From contig NC_057790.1 in NCBI RefSeq assembly GCF_014905175.1, positions 22,160,469 to 22,224,468 on the forward strand: a DNA stretch of 64,000 bases, given 5' to 3'. The position numbers and the translations under genes are program-made. Positions 57,813-64,000 of the stretch are shown one piece after another; position 1 is the first letter of the stretch; every line of letters starts with the position of its first letter. Source of the stretch: Aphidius gifuensis. Its lineage: Eukaryota > Arthropoda > Insecta > Hymenoptera > Braconidae. Under the pieces are notes generated by a model. That model saw only the letters and a list, made by a program, of their open reading frames with translations. It was not told where the DNA came from and ran no database searches.

Positions 57813-58740
57813 TTCTATGATTTTTGTAAAAAATTAAATAGATCGATGATTAAGTTAAATTTTATTTTTAAATATTTTTTTTTAATGTTGGTTTTATAAT
57901 TTTTCGGTTGTTGTTTTGTGACTTGAAAATAATTATACTAATGAATTTATTCAATACACCTTGTGTTTTATATTGTCATATTCTCGTGGGAAATAAATTT
58001 TTTTTTTTTTTTTTGTTTTTCTTTTGCAATGTTGACCAATCAAATATTTTTTTAAATTTCTATTACAATTTATAATTTTTTTCCAATTAACTTGCGGATT
58101 GAAAAAAAATTTTAATGCGAAAATTTTATTTATTATTGATGATAGTTTTTTATATCCATAGGAAATATATATTTTTTTTATTACTGTTATTTGTCTTTTA
58201 ATCGAGAGAAATAAATATTTTTTTGTAATAGTAATGACTGTTTTTTAGAAATAAATGTATTTTTTTTTTAAATAAAAAATCACAAAGAATGCAGTAAAAA
58301 TGTCACTGTAAAATAAAAATATAAAATTATAACTAATTCAGATTAAATTATGTTTTATCTTTTAATTTAGCATTCAAAAAAAAAGTTAATTATATAATTG
58401 TTAATATGGATTAATTATTCTTAAAGATAATAAAACCATATTCGGTTCAAAAAAATATTTGTCTATCCGGTGCTGCTATCTTCTGTTGAATATAGAAGCT
58501 TCCTATTGTTCGAATTTTTTAAATTTAAAATACAAAGAGACCCGATTGGTTTTTTATCCAAACAACTAATTAATTAATGTTTAAACAAAAAAAAAATTAT
58601 CAAATGATAAATAAAATTAAAAATCAAATTTTATCTGTGTTCCCATTTTAAATTACAAAAAAAAAAACAAATATAATAAATAAATTTAAAAAAACCGCAT
58701 GTATAAAATTGAAAAAGATAAGAAACAAAGTGCGTTGATT
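57813..58740. promoter_or_regulatory. ALAS upstream region
   Basis: A/T-rich. A CCAAT box TTGACCAATCAA lies near 58032-58043, nearly identical to the ACCAATCAA of the GPANK1 promoter. A slightly GC-richer patch sits at 58460-58505. No open frame of substance. Transcript start not located. Confidence 0.35.
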
Positions 58741-58920
58741 TTAATTATTAACATATGGATTAATGATATCATCATAGTAATATCTTGATGAAAAAAAAAT
58801 AAAAATTAAACAAAGAATAAAAAATGAGGACACATCTCTGACTCTAAAAGAACAACGAAAAATAAAATTAAAAAAATTATTGACTATGTTTAAAAGTAAA
58901 AAATTGATTGGTTGACAAAA

Positions 58921-59045
58921 GCGAAGTAGGGGGTAATGTATAGTGTTCATGATAAAAGAGGGAGACAAGGGGGAGGCAATTGCAGAGTCGGCGCATTAGT
59001 TGATATCCATGATGCGCCCTCTCCTTCAAGATACACGACCCCTTT
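58921..59045. other. GC-richer island with inverted repeat
   Basis: Purine-rich then mixed sequence. It contains GGCGCAT (58990-58996) and ATGCGCC (59012-59018), a perfect 7-base inverted repeat with a 15-base spacer. Open frames on both strands cross it but show no recognisable protein. Possible regulatory element. Confidence 0.3.
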
Positions 59046-62000
59046 AAAAAAAATTCTCCATTGTGAATACTCGACATTACAGATCGCACAAAACCACTAT
59101 ATATTCAGTCACACATTTAAAATATTTATTCAGCATCATTATATACAATTATATTATTTATAAAATTAAAAAAGAAATTTTTTTTATTTCATTATCCAAA
59201 TATCTATAAAATACTTTGAATTAAAAAATATACCCTAATTATATTTACATGAAAATAACAAAAAAAATATTAATAATTTATAAAAAAAAAAAAAATAATA
59301 AGCAAGTGTCAACATCATTGGTGTTCATCTCTCGTGACAAGGGTGTTGTCAAGTTTTTGTAGAAAAAATTCTGGAGTGATTTGTAAATAAGTAAGTTATA
59401 GAAATTAAAATAATAAATTATTAACAAGTTTGAAATTCAATAATAATTAAAAATAAACAATGAAATTTAATTATTTAAAATCTTTTTTTAAAAATTATCT
59501 TTGTATCTGACAGTTTTCTTTGTTTTTATTAAATACAAAAGTTCAATTGACAGCTGGCTATTTACAAGTATTTTTACTACGTCATATATGCGAGTAGACA
59601 AGATCGATAATACAGTTCTTTGTTATTTAATTAATAAAATTTATTTTATATCAAATAAAATTTTATAATTATTAATTTTTAGAAATACATATTTGTATAT
59701 TAAAAATGCTTTCATTTAAATTTTTATTCAGTTATTTAGTTTGGTAGAAAAATAAAATGTTGTTCGATAAAATTTTGTTATTCTATTTTTAAATAAACAA
59801 CTTGAAATGTATTGATTTAAAATATACAGTATATATTATTTTTAAATTTTTTAAATAATTTACATAAAAATATAAAAATACCGTTTAAATTTATATACAG
59901 TTATGTGGTCGTTGTATTTATTATCATCTGTTATAATACCGATTTTTAACACCTACAATAATTTCATTATAAAATAATTAATAAAAAAATAAATCACAAT
60001 TCAAGTCATTATAAATTAAAGTGTTTAAATATATAAAAAAAAAATTTCATTCATTTGAGAGGGTCAGCAAAGCTCAATTGACAATTTTTATATAACATTA
60101 TAACTCAAGGTGAAATTAATCATTATTAACAACATCATACAAAATTTAAATCACAAAAATAATTTTAAAACTTTAATTATTACTAATAACATTACAAAAA
60201 AAAAATTTTTAACTAAAAATTAAATGATTAATTATTTAATATTATTAAAAAGTAATAAATCATTTTTATTTTTGATTTAAAATTCAATTTGTATTAAATT
60301 TTTTGAAGCTAAAAGAGCGCGTATTTTTTAGTTTTTTTTTTTTTTTATTTGAATACTTGATTATAATTTGAGTATTTATATGTGTATAAATATTATGATG
60401 ATGATACTATCTATATCTGGTTTATTCCAATAAAATGAGTACTCAAATGAGAGAGACGAGTAAATACAAAGAACAAAGAATAGGTGTGTATGAATCATAC
60501 GTGTTTCATTGTCTGTCAACAAATATATATTCAAGGTCATCAAATGTGTAAATATCCATTTGCAATTATTTTAAAAATATATATCCTTTATTCTTCAACT
60601 TGTTATTAATATTTATCTGTTGTTGTTATTGTTTATTATTATTTTTTTTTTTTTGTTATATACTATACCTCAGCTTTTGCGCAGAATAAATGAGGTCGAT
60701 GAACTGATGATCCAGGGCTTGCAACTGCATTTTTTTAAATGGTTTTTTTTTTTTTTTTTTTTGTTATTTCATTGTTTAATATTCTATATATAAAACTTAT
60801 TTAAAGCTGCTAATTTTCAATGATTTTATCAATTCTATATATATGAATAAAAAAAAAAAAAAACATTACTTTATTTGTCTTCTTTGTTTATTTTTTAATT
60901 CAAACAAGTAAATTTTTCTTTATCATTTTGTGGATAAATACATTATTTTTTATTTGTTTGTTTTTAATTGAATCAATAAGATGAGTGTTTTAAATTGGAG
61001 TTTATATATTAAAAAATATTTATTATCTTTTAATATATAATTACAGGATAAATTCAATTTACTATTTATTTCATAAATCGATATCAATTTAGATATATCG
61101 CTTTAAGTTATCTTTTTTTTTTTTTATTAATCTTTGTTATTTATTGTATTTAAAATTAAATTAATAACAATGAAAGATTGTAGGTATTTATTTTCTATTT
61201 TACTATATGACAAATAAATTAAATTTAATTAAAAAAATTAATTATTGATTATTGGTTTTATTTTTATAAAATTTATTCAATGAAGCTTGAGGTAGTATTT
61301 TTAAAACCAGTTTTTTAGGCATTTTATTTTCTGAGAAAAATAAATATTTTTTAATGACCTATATTTTTTTTCTTGGTAGAAAAATGATGCGTTAATTTCA
61401 TTGATATATTTTTCTTATCAATGACTTAATTTTTCTTTAATTAAAAAAAAAAAAAAATATTAACTGTAAACAATTTATGTTATTTTAAAATTTATTCAGT
61501 TATTATTCATATTTATTTACATGACATATTTAACCCATTTACAAATAAAATCTACTCTGAGGATAAAAGAAAATTTTTTTTTTTCTGTTTAAACAGTTAT
61601 TATAAATCAATATTCTTGTTATATGTTTTTTTTTTGTTATTTTTGTAATTAATTTAATTTATGTAAAATAAAAACAACACAAATTATGCAAGTTTTAATT
61701 ATTATTGTCCTTGTATTGTTTCATTAGTGTAAACGTAATATGTTATTTAACATTTTAGTGTTTAAATATTTTAGTAGTTGACTTTATCATAGAAAAAAAT
61801 TAATTATTTTTAAAAAATAATTATCTATATTCATTTAAAAAATAAAATCTATTATTTAATTATTCTATTATTTTTAGAAAAACAATTTTTTTTTCTCTTA
61901 TGTAATTAAAATAAAATAATTAAACTTTAGAGCGTTATGAAGAATCGAAACGTAATTAATGATGTTTTAGTAAAAAACATAAACATGTCAATATATTCTA

Positions 62001-62395
62001 AATTTAAACGTTCCTAATTAATTTTCACTTATAAAAAAATAACAATAATAATGAACTTTTATCTAAAATAAAATCCCATTTGACACTATAACGTATGAGA
62101 CTTTTTTTTTTTTCTTTGTCAACAACATATTGATTAATTAATTTTTTATTTTTTTTAATGCAATTTTTATCAACAAGCTATGATAAACACATGCATGTAT
62201 ACATATATATTTCACATTGATTTTATTTATTGTATTTTGACAATAAATAAATAAATAAATGAATAAAAAATTATCGAAAGAGAGATTAATGCCCCCCAGT
62301 TGAGTTTTAAAATGACAGTTAATTTGTAAATGCTTACTTTACGTGAGATATAATATAAAACGAGTTTACCAAGATAAAAAATATTTTATATTTTG
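59046..62395. other. long A/T-rich stretch without recognised genes
   Basis: Poly-A/T runs and AT-rich sequence throughout, apart from the odd 13-base palindrome GTATGAATCATAC at 60488-60500 (centre resembles an AP-1 site). No open frames of substance, RNA genes or mobile-element ends seen. It may be intergenic or intronic to a gene beyond the right edge. Confidence 0.5.
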
Positions 62396-62580
62396 TTAAG
62401 AACTGGAGGCAGAGTTAAGTGAACACGCGGTTACTCGCTGATGTACACGTGATATGCTCGTGCGACTCAACAACGGCATCGACCGTCGTTTCTCTCCTCT
62501 CACCCATCCACCCCCTTGATCCACGGCCCTTTCATTCTCTCTTATAAAAAAAAAAATTTTTTTTTTTCTATTCAACCAAT
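62396..62580. promoter_or_regulatory. GC-rich, E-box-containing island, candidate promoter
   Basis: The most GC-rich block in the last 6 kb. It contains an E-box CACGTGA, an inverted ACGG...CCGT pair, a long pyrimidine-rich stretch, TATAAAA near 62541 and a CCAAT box (AACCAAT) near 62574. It looks like a promoter, but no coding exon is recognised beside it. Neither strand nor target gene can be assigned. Confidence 0.35.
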
Positions 62581-64000
62581 GTGTTGTCATGCACTTTCTC
62601 ATCATCATCAGGTTTTTTTTTCTTATTTTTTTATACTGCATCACAATCTATTTCTAAAATTTTCAAATTTTTTTTTTTTCTATTTCAAGGTATGACCAAT
62701 GATCAACAAAGCCTCGCGTTGTTTATCATCAAAAATTATTATTATTATTTTTTACAATTAAAAATATATATGTTACTGGAAATTTACATATTTTTATTGC
62801 TTAAAAATAGAAAAAAAATAGCCTTGAGTATATTATTCTTTAATATATTATAATATTGATTTTGATAGATGAATATATATTTTGAAAATTTAATTTGTGT
62901 ATAAATATTATTGCTAAAAAATTGGATGATTTATTTTTAGAAAAGAATAAACGAGAAGAATATTTTCCATATAGTAAACAACTGGCTGAATCATCCATTT
63001 CGATTTTACTCTGTCGAAATATGATAATAGTAATTTACAACTCAACTTTTTTTTGATATAAAAATAATAAAATAATACAATAATAATGTAAAATTAAAGC
63101 TGTAATTTTTTTAAAATAATAATAATCAGCTTTGTAATCACTTGGTAAATAATATTGTTATCTCAAGTTTATATTTGTATTTCTTTATCAATAAACAGTA
63201 GTTATATTTATATGTATATTTTCGTTTGACACGCCTACTAATGACTTTATCTAAATCTCAATTAAATAATTGCTAAGAAAAATAATATTTTTAATTTATA
63301 AAATTATATTTTAGTTGAAATTAAATATAAAACGAATCAATTATTCAATCAATACTTTGATAATTTAACAAGTAATGTTGTTATTGTATTATTTTTTTTT
63401 TTTCTGTCTTTTGATAGTAGTAATTTTTATTTTGAATTCTATCCACTTGAATGATATCAATGATGATTATCAAAAATACCCAGTTGGCGTAAACAAGTGA
63501 TTATGATATTGTTTATTCTCTTGCAAAATATATTGTTTATACATTTGGCTTGAATATTATTTTTTTATTTTAATAATAAAAACAAGTATTTCTTCTTTTA
63601 TTTTCTATGTTAACTTGAATCATTTTTAAATTTATTTAACTATTACGAGATGATGTCAGTTTTAAAAAATGTATAATATTCTAATATAACATAAAAAAAT
63701 ATAATTTTTTAATAATATTATGTTGGAAAATTGTTGAATAATTTTATTACAAAAATTGTCTTTACCAATGCTATTTTTATCACTTGCAAAAACCTAGAAA
63801 TTTCGATTCATCTAAAATATAATTTTAACATACTTACATTTTATTATTTTATTTTCATAAAAAAAATGTAGTTTAAATTATCGTTGATATTTAAAAATAG
63901 TTTATTATAATATTTACAATAAAAAACATCAGTAAATAAATAAACAAAAGCTGAACTTTGTAGCGATAAAAAATCAAAACAAATATGACCTAAATATTCA
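62581..64000. other. A/T-rich end of the window, nothing recognised
   Basis: Only A/T tracts and short fortuitous frames. No gene, RNA or repeat family identified. Confidence 0.45.

Noticed and set aside
58877..59163. Open frames on both strands across the island at 59 kb
   Set aside because: No recognisable domain, no splice support, and the two frames overlap in opposite directions.
1..64000. tRNA, rRNA, CRISPR arrays, transposon or viral genes
   Set aside because: None seen: no cloverleaf with a GTTCGAAT-type arm in context, no spaced direct repeats, no transposase, integrase or reverse-transcriptase motifs.

Overview
The window is a very AT-rich stretch of an insect nuclear genome: spliced genes, long A/T tracts and short introns. 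The gene set (tango/ARNT, Nipped-B, RBM5/10, a tandem odorant-receptor array, arthropod-type glycosyltransferases, ALAS) fits an insect. The extreme AT bias and the species-specific receptor tandem array suggest a parasitoid hymenopteran, but that placement is inference.

Layout. 1-9969 (minus): 5' half of tango, the ARNT bHLH-PAS partner, with two mutually exclusive N-terminal exon sets and long introns. About 10.0-12.5 kb: region shared with the divergent gene Nipped-B (12497-20002, plus), the cohesin loader, whose whole 2501-residue coding sequence is one exon. 22.2-23.9 kb (minus): PDRG1 and GPANK1 head to tail, almost touching. 24.1-24.8 kb: two facing promoter modules, mirror images of each other, serving GPANK1 (left) and an RBM5/RBM10 splicing factor (25335-29519, right). 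30.3-49.1 kb: six tandem seven-exon odorant receptors on the plus strand. Five are open and one carries a nonsense codon. Three use a GC donor at intron 1, and all six share a near-identical upstream block. 49.9-54.6 kb: three Golgi glycosyltransferases side by side (A4GALT-type, beta-1,3-galactosyltransferase-type, beta-1,4-GalNAc-transferase-type). 55.6-57.8 kb (minus): 5-aminolevulinate synthase. 57.8-64 kb: no gene recognised.

How genes relate. The three glycosyltransferases match the classes known to build the outer part of arthro-series glycosphingolipids in Drosophila (beta4-GalNAc, then alpha4-GalNAc, then beta3-Gal), so this may be a small physical pathway cluster. The receptors form an expanding, partly decaying gene family duplicated with its promoter. 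The housekeeping genes sit in divergent or nearly overlapping pairs that may share regulation. Large intronless exons are strongly AT-ending in codon choice, while short intron-flanked exons are much richer in G/C-ending codons.

All gene models were read by eye from open frames, splice dinucleotides and recalled family motifs. No alignment or database search was run.
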